64,000 nucleotides of DNA, from the NCBI RefSeq assembly GCF_000219535.2, contig NZ_CP007806.1, positions 1,646,501 to 1,710,500 of the forward strand, read 5' to 3'. Below, piece by piece: positions 16,394 through 26,392 of the stretch (the first letter of the stretch is position 1; the number at the start of each line of letters is the position of its first letter). The notes beneath the pieces are model-generated. The model made no database searches, had not been told where the DNA came from, and saw only the letters and a list, made by a program, of their open reading frames with translations. This DNA is from Brevibacillus laterosporus LMG 15441. GTDB taxonomy: Bacteria > Bacillota > Bacilli > Brevibacillales > Brevibacillaceae. The position numbers and the translations under genes are program-made.

Positions 16394-18235
16394 ATGAAAG
16401 CAATACATAAGAAAAGTTTAGCAGTATGTGTAGGTTTATTGGTGTGCTTTGCAACGATGGGAGCCTACATGAAATTACCTGAGATTAAGGAGTTTTTATC
16501 TTCTTTACAATCTGATTCTTTATTTTATAATAGTACAACCTCAGTAGATCCGTTTCGTAAAGAAGAGTTGTTGCCGCCAGTAGTCAAAGAACTTAATCCT
16601 TCTTATACAATTAAGGCATCTTTATTGCCTGATCAAGCAACAATAGCAGGAACGGTTACTATGACTTTTGATAATCCACAGACGGAGAAGCTCTATCTGT
16701 ATTATTACGGTTATAAATGGAACAACAACAAAATTTCCGCCATTCGCTGGAAAGGAAAAAGTATGCCCTATAACCGGCGCGATCCTGTCCTTGTGTTGGA
16801 TAACCCAGCTAAAAATGAAACTCGAACACAGCTAGAAGTGGTTTTTGAAACAAAGGTTCCACGTGGGCCAACTCGCTTTGGTGTTCATCAAGGAATTTGG
16901 ACCTTAACACATTGGTACCCGATGCTTGGAGCTATGGATCAGCAGAAGCGCTGGTATGAGCCTCCACAGGTCATCGGATATGGTGACCCTTACATTTATC
17001 ATTATGCCGATTATGAAGTCGATATGGTCGCTCCCTCTTCATTTAATTGGGTAACTTCATGGGGAAGAGGAAAGAAATCCAGTAATGAAGGTGGCCGATC
17101 CACTTTTCATTTTACAGGGAAAAAGCTACTTAATTTTACAATGGTAGGCAGTCCATTATACAAAGTTGAAACGGTCAAAATCTCCCCAAATCTAACAGTG
17201 GATATTGGATCGACAGATGTAACTCGTTTGGCAAAATTAAAGGAGATTGCTACTCAGGTTCTGCCGATTTACAGCAAATTAATGGGCGAGCTTCCTTATC
17301 CTCGAATTGGTATAGCAGAGACAGGAGATCAAACAGTCTACGCTATGGAATACGCGAATATGGCTATTATCGCCAAGCATATGTTTAACGGCAATCAGGT
17401 AGAGCATTGGTTACCGCATGAGTTAGCTCATTTGTGGTGGTACAATTCTGTTGAAAATATTGAGCCATATACAGGATGGATGGACGAAGGATTAGTGGAG
17501 GCGAGTGTTACCTTTTATTATCGGGAACGCTTTGGAGAAAATGCCGCGGCCAAAATATTAGCGGAGTATCAGGCGGAGGCGAATAGGCTGGCAAAAGCTT
17601 ATCCATATGGGAAACTTTCGAATCACCTGACACAGTTTAAGGATTACTATGAATTTGATTGGACTTGGTATTCCAATGCGGCCTTACTGTTCGATAATTT
17701 ACGAAAACAACTGGGGGACCAATTATTCTTTGACTTTTTAAAACGGGTGCAAAGCAATTACCAGCATAAAGTCATTGGTCCAGAGCATTTGGATCAGGCG
17801 TTAGGTCAAATCTTAGGAGCTGAGGCCCAGTATTTTGTGCCAAATGTCCATAAACAAAATCAAAAGAGCTTTATCCCAATTGCTGCGGAGTATTATGTGA
17901 ATATCATTATAGGTCAAACTCATTTTTATCCAGCTACAAGGGGACGCATCCGTAATCAAGTAGTTTATTTGCCCCTACGCGAAACCTTGGAGCAGTTAGG
18001 TTTTAAGGTAACATCGGATCAAGCCAACCGTACAATACGAGCAGAGTCAAAGCGTAACGTCATTGTTTTTCATGAAAAATCAGATCGTTATGTTTTAAAT
18101 GGAATTGAACAGAAAATGCCGGTTCCTTTGTTAGAGTGGCACGCACGCAGCTTATTCCCACTTGCTTTGCTAAACGAGGGCTTAGGGTACCGAGTAACTT
18201 ATCAGAAGGAAAAACGGACAGTCACCATTCAATAA
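16394..18235 (+). CDS. Membrane-anchored M1-family metallopeptidase with stalk domain
   Basis: A 613-residue protein with one N-terminal hydrophobic segment (about residues 8-27, signal anchor or signal). The peptidase part has H342-E-L-A-H346 and E365, the HExxH-x18-E zinc signature of M1 aminopeptidases; the exopeptidase GAMEN motif appears as YAMEY near residue 318. The last 110 residues form a copper-amine-oxidase-N-type stalk domain (PLRETLEQLGFKV, RTIRAESKRNVIVF). This layout suggests a surface-exposed peptidase. GGGGAG precedes the ATG. aroK follows after 22 bases, so read-through is likely. Confidence 0.85.
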   Translation: MKAIHKKSLAVCVGLLVCFATMGAYMKLPEIKEFLSSLQSDSLFYNSTTSVDPFRKEELLPPVVKELNPSYTIKASLLPDQATIAGTVTMTFDNPQTEKLYLYYYGYKWNNNKISAIRWKGKSMPYNRRDPVLVLDNPAKNETRTQLEVVFETKVPRGPTRFGVHQGIWTLTHWYPMLGAMDQQKRWYEPPQVIGYGDPYIYHYADYEVDMVAPSSFNWVTSWGRGKKSSNEGGRSTFHFTGKKLLNFTMVGSPLYKVETVKISPNLTVDIGSTDVTRLAKLKEIATQVLPIYSKLMGELPYPRIGIAETGDQTVYAMEYANMAIIAKHMFNGNQVEHWLPHELAHLWWYNSVENIEPYTGWMDEGLVEASVTFYYRERFGENAAAKILAEYQAEANRLAKAYPYGKLSNHLTQFKDYYEFDWTWYSNAALLFDNLRKQLGDQLFFDFLKRVQSNYQHKVIGPEHLDQALGQILGAEAQYFVPNVHKQNQKSFIPIAAEYYVNIIIGQTHFYPATRGRIRNQVVYLPLRETLEQLGFKVTSDQANRTIRAESKRNVIVFHEKSDRYVLNGIEQKMPVPLLEWHARSLFPLALLNEGLGYRVTYQKEKRTVTIQ

Positions 18236-18257
18236 TAGTGACGAGGGGAAAAATACC

Positions 18258-18755
18258 ATGCAATCAACTAATATTATTCTCATTGGATTTATGGGAACAG
18301 GTAAATCAACAGTAGGTGAACAGCTCGCACAGCGGCTACATTATGAGCGATGTGATCTAGATGAAGAAATCGTCAAAGCAACGGGGAAAACAATCCCCCA
18401 AATTTTTGCCGAGGATGGCGAAGAGATCTTTAGACAGCTTGAGACGAATGTGTTACGTCAATTGGTTGACGGAAATCGTCGCGTGATAATCACGGGTGGC
18501 GGAGCGGTGTTGCGACCTGAGAACGTTCAGATAATGCTTCGGCATGGACGAGTAGTAGCCCTTACTGCTTGCGAGCAGGAGATTATTCGCCGTGTTGAAC
18601 GAGATCAGAATCGGCCGCTTCTTCAAGGAAATGTGAAGGAAAAAGTACGAGAACTGCTACAAGCACGCGCAGGGGCATACGATTTTGCTCCGGTTCAAAT
18701 CGATACAACTGGGAAAACGATAGAAGAAATTGTCGATGAAATAACCACCGCATAA
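18258..18755 (+). CDS. aroK: Shikimate kinase
   Basis: A 165-residue cytosolic kinase with Walker A GFMGTGKST (residues 9-17), the shikimate-binding DLDEEI and GGGAV motifs, and lid RPLL. It phosphorylates shikimate with ATP in aromatic amino acid synthesis. Length is normal. GAGGGG lies ten bases before the ATG. It is followed by yqzE, as in B. subtilis where aroK(aroI) and yqzE lie near the comG locus. Confidence 0.95.
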   Translation: MQSTNIILIGFMGTGKSTVGEQLAQRLHYERCDLDEEIVKATGKTIPQIFAEDGEEIFRQLETNVLRQLVDGNRRVIITGGGAVLRPENVQIMLRHGRVVALTACEQEIIRRVERDQNRPLLQGNVKEKVRELLQARAGAYDFAPVQIDTTGKTIEEIVDEITTA

Positions 18756-18807
18756 CGATTTAAATTGCTCTTCTTCGGCAACACTAATGCCAAGGGAGGG
18801 ATGCGCG

Positions 18808-18972
18808 ATGTCATCGCAAGAATACGTAAAGTATATGACCAAGCGCTTTGTGCAATATTTGGAGACTCCTAAGGAAGAGCGTCGGCGACAACGTGAAGTG
18901 CCGCGCGAACCCTGGTCCTCTAAATGGTTTGGCGCAATCCCGATGTCCATCAAGCTATTATTCAAAAAATAA
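18808..18972 (+). CDS. yqzE: YqzE-like small protein
   Basis: A 54-residue basic protein. ATG at 18808 follows GGGAGGGATGCGCG; an earlier ATG at 18787 has no site. The sequence pattern YVKYMTKRFVQYLETPKEER and WSSKWFGAIP with a hydrophobic C-terminus matches YqzE, an uncharacterised protein conserved in Bacillales beside the comG operon. No comG genes are present here. Confidence 0.8.
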   Translation: MSSQEYVKYMTKRFVQYLETPKEERRRQREVPREPWSSKWFGAIPMSIKLLFKK

Positions 18973-18987
18973 CATCTGGGGGTTCTT

Positions 18988-19248
18988 ATGCCAAAAGTAG
19001 CCGTAGAAAAAACATTATCCCATGTAAGCTCGATGCTACGCAGTAATGGTTTTGATGTGGTTGAATTGGGGAATTGGCAACAGATGGTAGATGCTGTAGT
19101 CATTACAGGTATGGATGAAAACTTGATTGGGGATCAGTCCAAGAGTATTGCAGGAGCGCCTGTTATCAATGCAGAGGGCATGACACTGGATGAAATTTTC
19201 CATCAGGTAAATGAGCGCTGTTCTCCTGTTGATGATGGTTTTCGCTGA
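18988..19248 (+). CDS. YkuS-like protein (UPF0180)
   Basis: An 86-residue protein with the UPF0180 pattern: KVAVEKTLSHVSSMLRSNGF, VVITGMDENLIGDQ and a TLDEIFHQVNER ending. It has a Rossmann-like alternation but no catalytic residues that I can identify. Function unknown. It is 15 bases downstream of yqzE and probably the last gene of the aroK unit. Confidence 0.8.
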   Translation: MPKVAVEKTLSHVSSMLRSNGFDVVELGNWQQMVDAVVITGMDENLIGDQSKSIAGAPVINAEGMTLDEIFHQVNERCSPVDDGFR

Positions 19249-19256
19249 ATAAAGGT

Positions 19257-19304
19257 CAAAACGGTGGTATTCTCTCACATGAAAGGAGAGAAACCACCGT
19301 TTTG
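19257..19304. terminator. Bidirectional terminator
   Basis: CAAAACGGTGGT pairs with ACCACCGTTTTG, with an inner TTCTCTC/GGAGAGAA stem; it separates the aroK unit from the converging secreted-protein gene. Confidence 0.9.
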
Positions 19305-20174
19305 CTATTTTACATGGTTTGACGAAGTGTGTACGATACTTCCCACTTGTTCAATATAAGAGTAAGGTAAGAAACGCAACCCCGAGTCCCAGACACCTAT
19401 GTACGGTTCGTTATCCCAGAGGTGAACGGTTCCGATAGTAAAAGGAGCCATCACTTCTTTTTCGAACAAATCGGCAGTAATAACAATCGGTTCATTTGGT
19501 TTTTGAGTGAGCAAGTAGGTTAGCTCTTGTTTTGGCGTAGTAGGACGATTCACTCTTGCGGTTAACCAGTCGATACGGGAAAAAGGGTCCGTTTCCGTAG
19601 ATAGCAACGTCCGGCTCAAAGTTAGTTGAGCCTCTTTATCTACTAATTTTTGACGAGCGATACGATGCATAACGGATGGATCAGGCTTGAGTCGAGACGG
19701 AAACTTTTCGCCGGATTTCGCATCGATATATTCATGTGTATCTGCTGTCGGTATGCGCCAATACGATGTGAAGCCATCATAATATAATTCTGCTTTCGCA
19801 TCTTTTGGTGCTAGCTTTTGATCAAACAATGTATATTCACCCAGTCCGTATTCCATCAAAACAAATTCAGGAGTTACTTGGTTTGCTGTCTCCTGTGACT
19901 CGGTGACAATCATATAGCCAAGGGGTTTGTCTTTTTCCTTTATCGTGACCAGCCATTCATGCGAACCAGGACCTAAAGCTTGGATTTCAATGCTAGCTTG
20001 TTTCCAGGCTTTGAACTGACTATCCTTTTCTTCTAATTTTTTCATCCAAGTCTGAATGTGTTGGGTAAAAGCTACGGTCCATGGACCTTCTTGTGCAGCA
20101 TGCGCTTGAGAAGAGGGAAGCGAGAATAAGAGGAGTAGCAACAAGAATCGGCTCGCTAGTGAACGTAGTTTCAT
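19305..20174 (-). CDS. Secreted protein of unknown function
   Basis: About 289 residues from the ATG at 20174, which gives a textbook signal peptide (MKLRSLASRF, then a Leu-rich core, then QAHA). The frame extends 16 codons upstream, but those residues do not fit. The mature part has an N-terminal alpha/beta region with WLVTIKEKDKPLGYMIV, similar in feel to PepSY- or streptopain-propeptide-like extracytoplasmic domains, and ends with TIGTVHLWDNEPYIGVWDSG. No family is recognised. Confidence 0.65.
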   Translation of the reverse strand: MKLRSLASRFLLLLLLFSLPSSQAHAAQEGPWTVAFTQHIQTWMKKLEEKDSQFKAWKQASIEIQALGPGSHEWLVTIKEKDKPLGYMIVTESQETANQVTPEFVLMEYGLGEYTLFDQKLAPKDAKAELYYDGFTSYWRIPTADTHEYIDAKSGEKFPSRLKPDPSVMHRIARQKLVDKEAQLTLSRTLLSTETDPFSRIDWLTARVNRPTTPKQELTYLLTQKPNEPIVITADLFEKEVMAPFTIGTVHLWDNEPYIGVWDSGLRFLPYSYIEQVGSIVHTSSNHVK

Positions 20175-20333
20175 ACACTGAGACACCATCCCTTCGTAGG
20201 TTACGTTACCTATTGTAACCAAATGCCATCAAAAGATTTGTTGGTTGCTGTCAGCTCTCCTCTATATTTCTTCGCTGTTGTTTTACAAATTTCTGGGCTA
20301 TGTAGAATCAGGTCTAACTAAGCAACGCACCGA

Positions 20334-21539
20334 TTAGATTGGTGGCAAATTAAATAAATAAAACAAGCCACCATTAATAAGCTTTACGTCGACACGCGGT
20401 TCATATTGCCAGCGTAATTCGCTCATACGTCGCTCCTTTTCCTCCTCGATACTACTTGCTTTCCATTCCCCTTGTTCGATTTGCTCCTTTGGTGTTTCTT
20501 GTATGCCATTTATTCGTAGAAAATCAAGAATACGTCCACCCTTTTGTAAATGATCCTGCATCGTTGCAGGGGATTGCGAGAGTGTGACAGGGATCGATTC
20601 GTCAGCGATAGGTGTCGGACGCTTCACCGAGAGCAAATGCCCCAATGGAGAAGGGGAATCCGTGTGAAGAACCGGAGTTTCGCTTGTTTCACCTTGTATA
20701 TTCTTATCGATTTGACTCTTTGCCTGTGGAGTAAGGGTTATAACGGAAGCATTTGAGGCCTCTTCTAAATCGGCTTCTCCATTAGCTTCTCCTTTAGAAG
20801 TTGTTTTTGAAGCCTTAGCCTCCTCCCGCTCTTGTTCTAGTGCCGCATGCTTGTAATATTCCTCTAAGATATCTAACTCTTCCTGAAGACGAAGGCGAGC
20901 TTGGTCAGCCCAGGAATGATCTTGATTATCTAAAAAATGGTACACCTCACTTTTAGCCATCTCAATAGCTTGGGGAATGTCCAGACGACGATCCAATGTA
21001 TAAAAATAATCAGGTATAGCAGGAGTAAGCTGTAATCGCTTGAGAAACGGGTAAAAATCCTGAACCACTCGCGCTTGATGTAGATTTATCCCGAGAGAAA
21101 GAAGGAAATCGCGTTTTTTGTCACAGATAAAAGAAACTTTTATATTTAAATGGAGCCAAGGAGTTAACGCTGTCGATCTTCGTGTCGACATACTTGCTTT
21201 TTGCAAGATACCCTTTGGAGTTTCGTACATACAAACAAAACGTCCGTGCTTGTAAGTAGATTCAAAAATTTGCTGAAGCCGTTTTGAACCAAAATGAATA
21301 TGTTCAGCCCGCAGCTCCTTTGGAATCTCCGTCTGAGGAAAATAAAGGGTAAGGTGGAGTGGCTGAGGAGCGATATTCATTTTCTTCACCCAAGACCAGT
21401 AAAATGGGCGATTCCCGATATCCTTATCTACATCCTCTGGTAATTTTACAGTGACATAGTCTGGATGGTTCTCAACTACGTGTGACTGAAAGGCTGCAAA
21501 ATACTTTTCTACAAATTCCCGTACTTCCGTCTGTTGCAT
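20334..21539 (-). CDS. yqhG: YqhG family protein
   Basis: A 401-residue protein beginning MQQTEVREFVEKYFAAF with VTVKLPEDVDKDIGNRPFYW, typical of YqhG, which in B. subtilis is paired with the SNF2 helicase YqhH upstream of the gcvT operon, as here. Residues about 230-350 are a low-complexity Glu/Ala/Ser-rich insert, and the end carries YEPRVDVKLINGGLFYLF. Function unknown. It lies 71 bases downstream of yqhH and is probably co-transcribed. GGAAG precedes the ATG. Confidence 0.85.
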   Translation of the reverse strand: MQQTEVREFVEKYFAAFQSHVVENHPDYVTVKLPEDVDKDIGNRPFYWSWVKKMNIAPQPLHLTLYFPQTEIPKELRAEHIHFGSKRLQQIFESTYKHGRFVCMYETPKGILQKASMSTRRSTALTPWLHLNIKVSFICDKKRDFLLSLGINLHQARVVQDFYPFLKRLQLTPAIPDYFYTLDRRLDIPQAIEMAKSEVYHFLDNQDHSWADQARLRLQEELDILEEYYKHAALEQEREEAKASKTTSKGEANGEADLEEASNASVITLTPQAKSQIDKNIQGETSETPVLHTDSPSPLGHLLSVKRPTPIADESIPVTLSQSPATMQDHLQKGGRILDFLRINGIQETPKEQIEQGEWKASSIEEEKERRMSELRWQYEPRVDVKLINGGLFYLFNLPPI

Positions 21540-21610
21540 GAGGGGGAACTTCCTTTCTCGATAAGTGATGAAGGTGTGAGAATTTCCTGAACCACCGGTT
21601 GCAAAGGTGC

Positions 21611-23314
21611 TTATGATTGCGGAAGGGATTGTGGGTGCTTATGCAGCTCTTTATTTTGGCGTAGAGAGCGAAGCACACTGCCCATATTATCCATTTTTAA
21701 CGCCATTTCTTTATTGGAGCGGGAATCCATAATGATTTCTACAAGACTTTGCTCCAAGGATTTTGTTAAAGCAAGACGTTCTACTATATCATCTAGCTCG
21801 CCAATAACCATTTCAAATAGATCAATTTTTTCATATAGCAGGCGAAGAATATGTTCTTCGATCGTATCGGTGGTGGATAAGTTATAGATAAACACATCCT
21901 TTTTTTGACCGAGTCGATGAACACGTCCGATTCTTTGTTCGATGCGCATTGGATTCCAGGGCATGTCATAATTGATAACGTGATTGCAAAATTGCAGGTT
22001 AATTCCTTCCCCGCCAGCTTCAGTAGCAATGAGTACCTGTGCCCGGTTTTGAAACAAGTCCGTCATCCAATCCTTTTTACTACGCTTAAAGCCTCCCCTG
22101 AAAGGCACCGATGTAATACCGTTTTCGCTTAAATATTTTTGTAAATAGTTTTGCGTAGCACGATATTCGGTAAAGATGATCACTTTGTCATTGATTTGTT
22201 TTAATAGCTCTACGGTTTTTGTCGCTTTGGAATGCGTCTTAATTTGCTTGATCATATCGACTAAACGCATGATTTCCGCCCGTTTCAAAGAGTCCTCCGG
22301 AGCTTTTTGATGCATATGATATAACGTCATGAAGGCAGCTTCACGACTTGAGCATACCTCTCGTTGCAAGGTTAATAAAGCTAGAGCATTGACTTTTCCC
22401 GTCTCCTGCTGATATCTTTCCTTGACGAATTGAGTAACGCCATCATAAAGCGCACGCTCCTCAACAGATAACTCAATCGGGATAGATTGAACACGGCGCG
22501 GAGTAAAATGAACTCCTCCGTCACTGCGGCGATTGCGGATCATGATTTTTTTGATTTCCGTTTGCAATTTACCACTGTTCTTAGCTTGGCGTTTGCCATC
22601 TACATAGGTGGATGAGAAGGACTGCGTATGCCCTAAATGCCCAGGACGAAGTAAATTGATTAGATTATAGAGTTCATCCATCTCGTTTTGAATAGGGGTG
22701 GCAGTCAGCAGCAGACAATATTTTTTCTTAATTTCTTTCACGAACTGATAATTCTTCGTCCGTTTATTTTTTAGCTTGTGTGCCTCATCAATGATTAACA
22801 TATCATAATCAATATCAAGCACATGCCGACGGTGAGGGTCCCGTTTAGCAGTATCAATGGAGGCCACAACCACATCATATTGGCGCCACATGTACTCCTT
22901 CTTTTGTGGCATGGCTGGGATGCTGAATTTTTGATTAAGCTCCTTGGTCCATTGTATGACAAGGGAAGCGGGTACAAGGATCAGAATTTTTTTGGCTAAT
23001 CCGCGTACCATATACTCTTTCATTATGAGCCCTGCTTCAATCGTTTTACCTAGCCCTACTTCATCGGCCAAAATAGCCCGGCCCCTCATCTGATTCAGAA
23101 CGCGATTAGCCGTTTCAATTTGATGAGGGAAGGGTTCTACATAAGGGAGGTATTTTAAACATTGAAGCTGATCAAAATCAGTTACTGCCAATGCCTCCTC
23201 TGCCTGTAATGCGAGCTGAAACAACTCCCATTTATTCCAAGGCCCATCCTGCTGAATTAATTCTTCTAAAGGGGCAACCCAGCTCGTATCGAAAGAAAGT
23301 GAGAAATTCGTCAT
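21611..23314 (-). CDS. yqhH: SNF2-family helicase-like ATPase YqhH
   Basis: A 567-residue SWI2/SNF2 ATPase. Motif I is ADEVGLGKTIEAG (about residues 97-109), motif II DEAH, motif III LTATPIQN, and the C-terminal RecA lobe has IFTEYRATQNYL and EQRIGRVHRLGQ. SNF2 enzymes translocate on duplex DNA to remodel protein-DNA complexes. It is divergent from gcvT with the glycine riboswitch between them, the same arrangement as in B. subtilis. GGGAG lies upstream of the ATG. Confidence 0.92.
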   Translation of the reverse strand: MTNFSLSFDTSWVAPLEELIQQDGPWNKWELFQLALQAEEALAVTDFDQLQCLKYLPYVEPFPHQIETANRVLNQMRGRAILADEVGLGKTIEAGLIMKEYMVRGLAKKILILVPASLVIQWTKELNQKFSIPAMPQKKEYMWRQYDVVVASIDTAKRDPHRRHVLDIDYDMLIIDEAHKLKNKRTKNYQFVKEIKKKYCLLLTATPIQNEMDELYNLINLLRPGHLGHTQSFSSTYVDGKRQAKNSGKLQTEIKKIMIRNRRSDGGVHFTPRRVQSIPIELSVEERALYDGVTQFVKERYQQETGKVNALALLTLQREVCSSREAAFMTLYHMHQKAPEDSLKRAEIMRLVDMIKQIKTHSKATKTVELLKQINDKVIIFTEYRATQNYLQKYLSENGITSVPFRGGFKRSKKDWMTDLFQNRAQVLIATEAGGEGINLQFCNHVINYDMPWNPMRIEQRIGRVHRLGQKKDVFIYNLSTTDTIEEHILRLLYEKIDLFEMVIGELDDIVERLALTKSLEQSLVEIIMDSRSNKEMALKMDNMGSVLRSLRQNKELHKHPQSLPQS

Positions 23315-23544
23315 ACATGGTATCTCCCTTCTTACTATCTTGAAATCACAAGATAAATCTATTTAAAAACGAACATTTTTATAATGTAAGCGTTTTAACG
23401 TTAATGAATAATTGCTGTTTTGCAAATTTCTGTTTTCTTCTTTCCAAAGTCATGTTAGGATAAAGGAGACAGACAGGAAGACACGTTATAGTATGCGTTT
23501 CTTTCATAGATTTTATGTACAATAACCCTTCTTTTGCGAATGAA

Positions 23545-23728
23545 GGTAGTAGGGAGAGACTGCGAGTAATATCTGTGCAGCGCCGAAGGAGCAAACCAGG
23601 AATGGTGAATCTCTCAGGCAAAAGAACCTCTACTGGACGCACCTCTGGAGAGAGCTTTTTTCATAGAAGCCACCAAAGGGGAAACCTACTTACCAGTAGG
23701 GTAACTCTCAGGTACCGGGACAGAGAGC
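23545..23728 (+). promoter_or_regulatory. Tandem glycine riboswitch (gcvT element)
   Basis: Two aptamers in series. The first (about 23549-23655) contains GGGAGAG, GCCGAAGGAGCAA, ATCTCTCAGGCAAAAG and CCTCTGGAGAGAGC. The second (about 23656-23728) contains GCCACCAAAGGGGAAAC, AACTCTCAGGTACCGG and GACAGAGAGC. This is the classic two-aptamer glycine sensor. The segment from 23729 to a T7 run at 23776-23782 is the likely expression platform. In known cases glycine binding switches on the downstream gcv genes. Confidence 0.95.
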
Positions 23729-23896
23729 TTGGAGAGCGGGCGCTTATTTGCGTTGGCTGTTACAGGTTCGCTGTCTTTTTTTGTGCTATCAAAAATGATC
23801 ATGATGCAAAAAAGATAGGAAAAGAGCAACAAGACTCTGCCGGCGCCAAGTTTCGTTTAGGTGAAAAACAAAGAGATGAAGAAAGCGAGTGGTTAC

Positions 23897-25000
23897 ATGT
23901 CAAAGCTGAAGCAAACGCCATTGTATCCGATCTATGCTACACACGGGGCCAAAACCATTGATTTTGGCGGTTGGGACCTTCCTGTTCAATTTAGTAGCAT
24001 CACGCAAGAACACGAAGCGGTTCGTACAAAAGCAGGCCTATTTGATGTATCCCACATGGGTGAAGTGGAAGTAAAAGGGGAAGGTGCCCTGTATTATTTA
24101 CAACGCTTGACTACGAACGATGTATCTAAACTAGAGGACGGTCAGGCTCAATATGCAGCGATGTGTTATCCAGATGGTGGTACTGTTGATGACTTAATCA
24201 TTTATAAAAAACGAGATCATGATTACTTGCTAGTAATTAACGCTGGCAATATTGATAAGGATTTTGCTTGGATGCAGGAAAATCTAACAGAAAATGTCAC
24301 TGTTACAAATATCTCATCCCAAATAGCACAGCTTGCGATTCAAGGTCCGCTTGCTGAAACGATTCTACAGAAAATGACGGATATGAACCTCAAGGAGATC
24401 GGGTTCTTCCAATTTAAAGAAAACGTTTCCATTGATGGGATTACTGCGTTAGTATCGCGTAGTGGTTATACGGGAGAGGATGGCTTTGAACTGTACGTGG
24501 ATCAAGCTGATGCCATTGAGCTATGGGGAAAATTATTGGTAAATGGCAAAGAGGATGGCTTGGTTCCATGCGGATTAGGTGCACGTGATACCTTACGCTT
24601 TGAAGCTAAGCTACCATTATACGGTCAAGAGCTATCCCAGAACATTACGCCAATCGAAGCGGGTATTGGTTTTGCAGTTAAAGTAGATAAAGATGTGCCA
24701 AGCATTGGACATGACGTGTTGTTGGAGCAAAAAACGAACGGGGCTTTACGCAAGCTAGTTGGATTAGAAATGATTGATCGTGGTATTCCTCGCACACATT
24801 ATCCAGTATTTGTTGGCGATGAACAGATTGGAGAGGTTACTACTGGGACACAATCGCCTACTTTGAAAAAGAATGTAGGTCTGGCGTTGATTCAAACTGC
24901 TCATGCTACTATCGACAATGAGGTAGAAGTAGAGATACGTGGAAAACGCCTGCGTGCTAAAATTATCGCCACTCCATTTTATAAACGACCTAAAAAGTAA
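23897..25000 (+). CDS. gcvT: Glycine cleavage system T protein (aminomethyltransferase)
   Basis: A 367-residue protein with [25 protein letters not shown], the folate-site [12 protein letters not shown] and [14 protein letters not shown]. It transfers the methylene group from the lipoyl arm of GcvH to tetrahydrofolate, releasing ammonia. I place the start at 23897, matching the family N-terminus [13 protein letters not shown]; the ribosome-binding site is weak, and in-frame ATGs at 23861 and 23876 are possible. First gene of the riboswitch-controlled operon. gcvH and lpd are elsewhere. Confidence 0.95.
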   Translation: MSKLKQTPLYPIYATHGAKTIDFGGWDLPVQFSSITQEHEAVRTKAGLFDVSHMGEVEVKGEGALYYLQRLTTNDVSKLEDGQAQYAAMCYPDGGTVDDLIIYKKRDHDYLLVINAGNIDKDFAWMQENLTENVTVTNISSQIAQLAIQGPLAETILQKMTDMNLKEIGFFQFKENVSIDGITALVSRSGYTGEDGFELYVDQADAIELWGKLLVNGKEDGLVPCGLGARDTLRFEAKLPLYGQELSQNITPIEAGIGFAVKVDKDVPSIGHDVLLEQKTNGALRKLVGLEMIDRGIPRTHYPVFVGDEQIGEVTTGTQSPTLKKNVGLALIQTAHATIDNEVEVEIRGKRLRAKIIATPFYKRPKK

Positions 25001-25036
25001 GGAACTCGAGAAGTTAAATCAGAGGGGGAACCATCC

Positions 25037-26392
25037 GTGACATATCGTTATCTACCAACTACGGAGCAAGATAAGAAAGAGATGCTGGAATTTCTGGGTG
25101 TTTCCAGCGTGGATGAATTGTTTTCCGATATACCTGAAGAAGTACGTTTTCCAAGAGAATTAGCAATAGACGAAGCGCTATCTGAGCCAGATCTAGTAAA
25201 ATTCATGGGCGGATTAGCTTCGAAAAATGCTAACTTTACCACTCATGTAAACTTTTTAGGAGCTGGGGTGTACCAGCATTATACGCCAAGCACCGTTAAC
25301 CATATGTTATTGCGTGGTGAGTTTTTTACTGCTTATACTCCGTACCAACCCGAAATCAGCCAAGGGGAGCTACAGGCAATCTTTGAGTTTCAAACAATGG
25401 TTTGTGAACTCACAGGCATGGAGGTAGCCAATTCCTCAATGTATGACGGGTATACCTCGATGGCGGAAGCAGCAATGATGGCGGCTGGTCATAAAGGGAA
25501 GCCACGTGTTATTGTCTCCAAGACAGTTCATCCAGAGACACGCGCGGTCCTTGCAACGTATGCATATGGTCAACAAGTAGAGGTAGTTGAAGTAGATTTC
25601 ACCGAGGAGGGTGTCACTCATTTATCGCAGCTACAGGCTGCTTTAGAGGTGGAAACAGCCGCTGTATTGGTTCAATACCCTAACTTTTTTGGTAGCGTAG
25701 AGGATTTACGGGCAATTGAACAGCTTACTCATGAAAAAGGGGCTCTTCTTATTGTCTCCTCCAATCCAGTTGCACTTGGCTTATTAGAAGCACCAGGAAA
25801 ATTAGGAGCAGACATCGTGGTCGGCGATATGCAACCGTTCGGAATTCCAGTGTCCTTTGGAGGTCCGCACTGCGGATATTTTGCTACAACTTCCAAATTA
25901 ATGCGGAAAATGCCAGGCCGTATTGTGGGTCAGACCAAGGATGAGGATGGCAAACGTGGTTTTGTACTCACCCTTCAAGCACGTGAGCAGCATATTCGTC
26001 GCGAAAAAGCGACTTCTAATATTTGTTCCAATCAAGCCTTGCTAGCGCTGGCTTCTTCGATCGCGTTAACTGCACTTGGTAAACAGGGAGTGCAGGAAAT
26101 GTCACAAATGAACCTGCATAAAGCCCATTATGCGAAACAGGTGCTGGACCAGCTAGACGGTGTAGAAAATGTATTTACAGCTCCATTTTTTAATGAATTT
26201 GTTATCAAGTTGCCAATAGCTGTAGCTGATGTGAATCGTAGCTTGCTACAAAAAGGCATCATTGGCGGTTATGATCTGGGTCTCGCTTATCCGGAGCTTG
26301 CCAACCATATGCTGATCGCCGTGACAGAGCTAAGAACCAAAGCAGAAATTGATCAGTTGGCAAAAGAATTGGAGGCGATCCTACATGCGTAA
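25037..26392 (+). CDS. gcvPA: Glycine dehydrogenase (decarboxylating) subunit 1
   Basis: A 451-residue alpha subunit of the two-part P protein, starting with GTG ten bases after [39 protein letters not shown] and [17 protein letters not shown] are characteristic. With GcvPB it decarboxylates glycine and passes the aminomethyl group to lipoylated GcvH. It overlaps gcvPB by 8 bases, implying translational coupling. Confidence 0.96.
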   Translation: MTYRYLPTTEQDKKEMLEFLGVSSVDELFSDIPEEVRFPRELAIDEALSEPDLVKFMGGLASKNANFTTHVNFLGAGVYQHYTPSTVNHMLLRGEFFTAYTPYQPEISQGELQAIFEFQTMVCELTGMEVANSSMYDGYTSMAEAAMMAAGHKGKPRVIVSKTVHPETRAVLATYAYGQQVEVVEVDFTEEGVTHLSQLQAALEVETAAVLVQYPNFFGSVEDLRAIEQLTHEKGALLIVSSNPVALGLLEAPGKLGADIVVGDMQPFGIPVSFGGPHCGYFATTSKLMRKMPGRIVGQTKDEDGKRGFVLTLQAREQHIRREKATSNICSNQALLALASSIALTALGKQGVQEMSQMNLHKAHYAKQVLDQLDGVENVFTAPFFNEFVIKLPIAVADVNRSLLQKGIIGGYDLGLAYPELANHMLIAVTELRTKAEIDQLAKELEAILHA

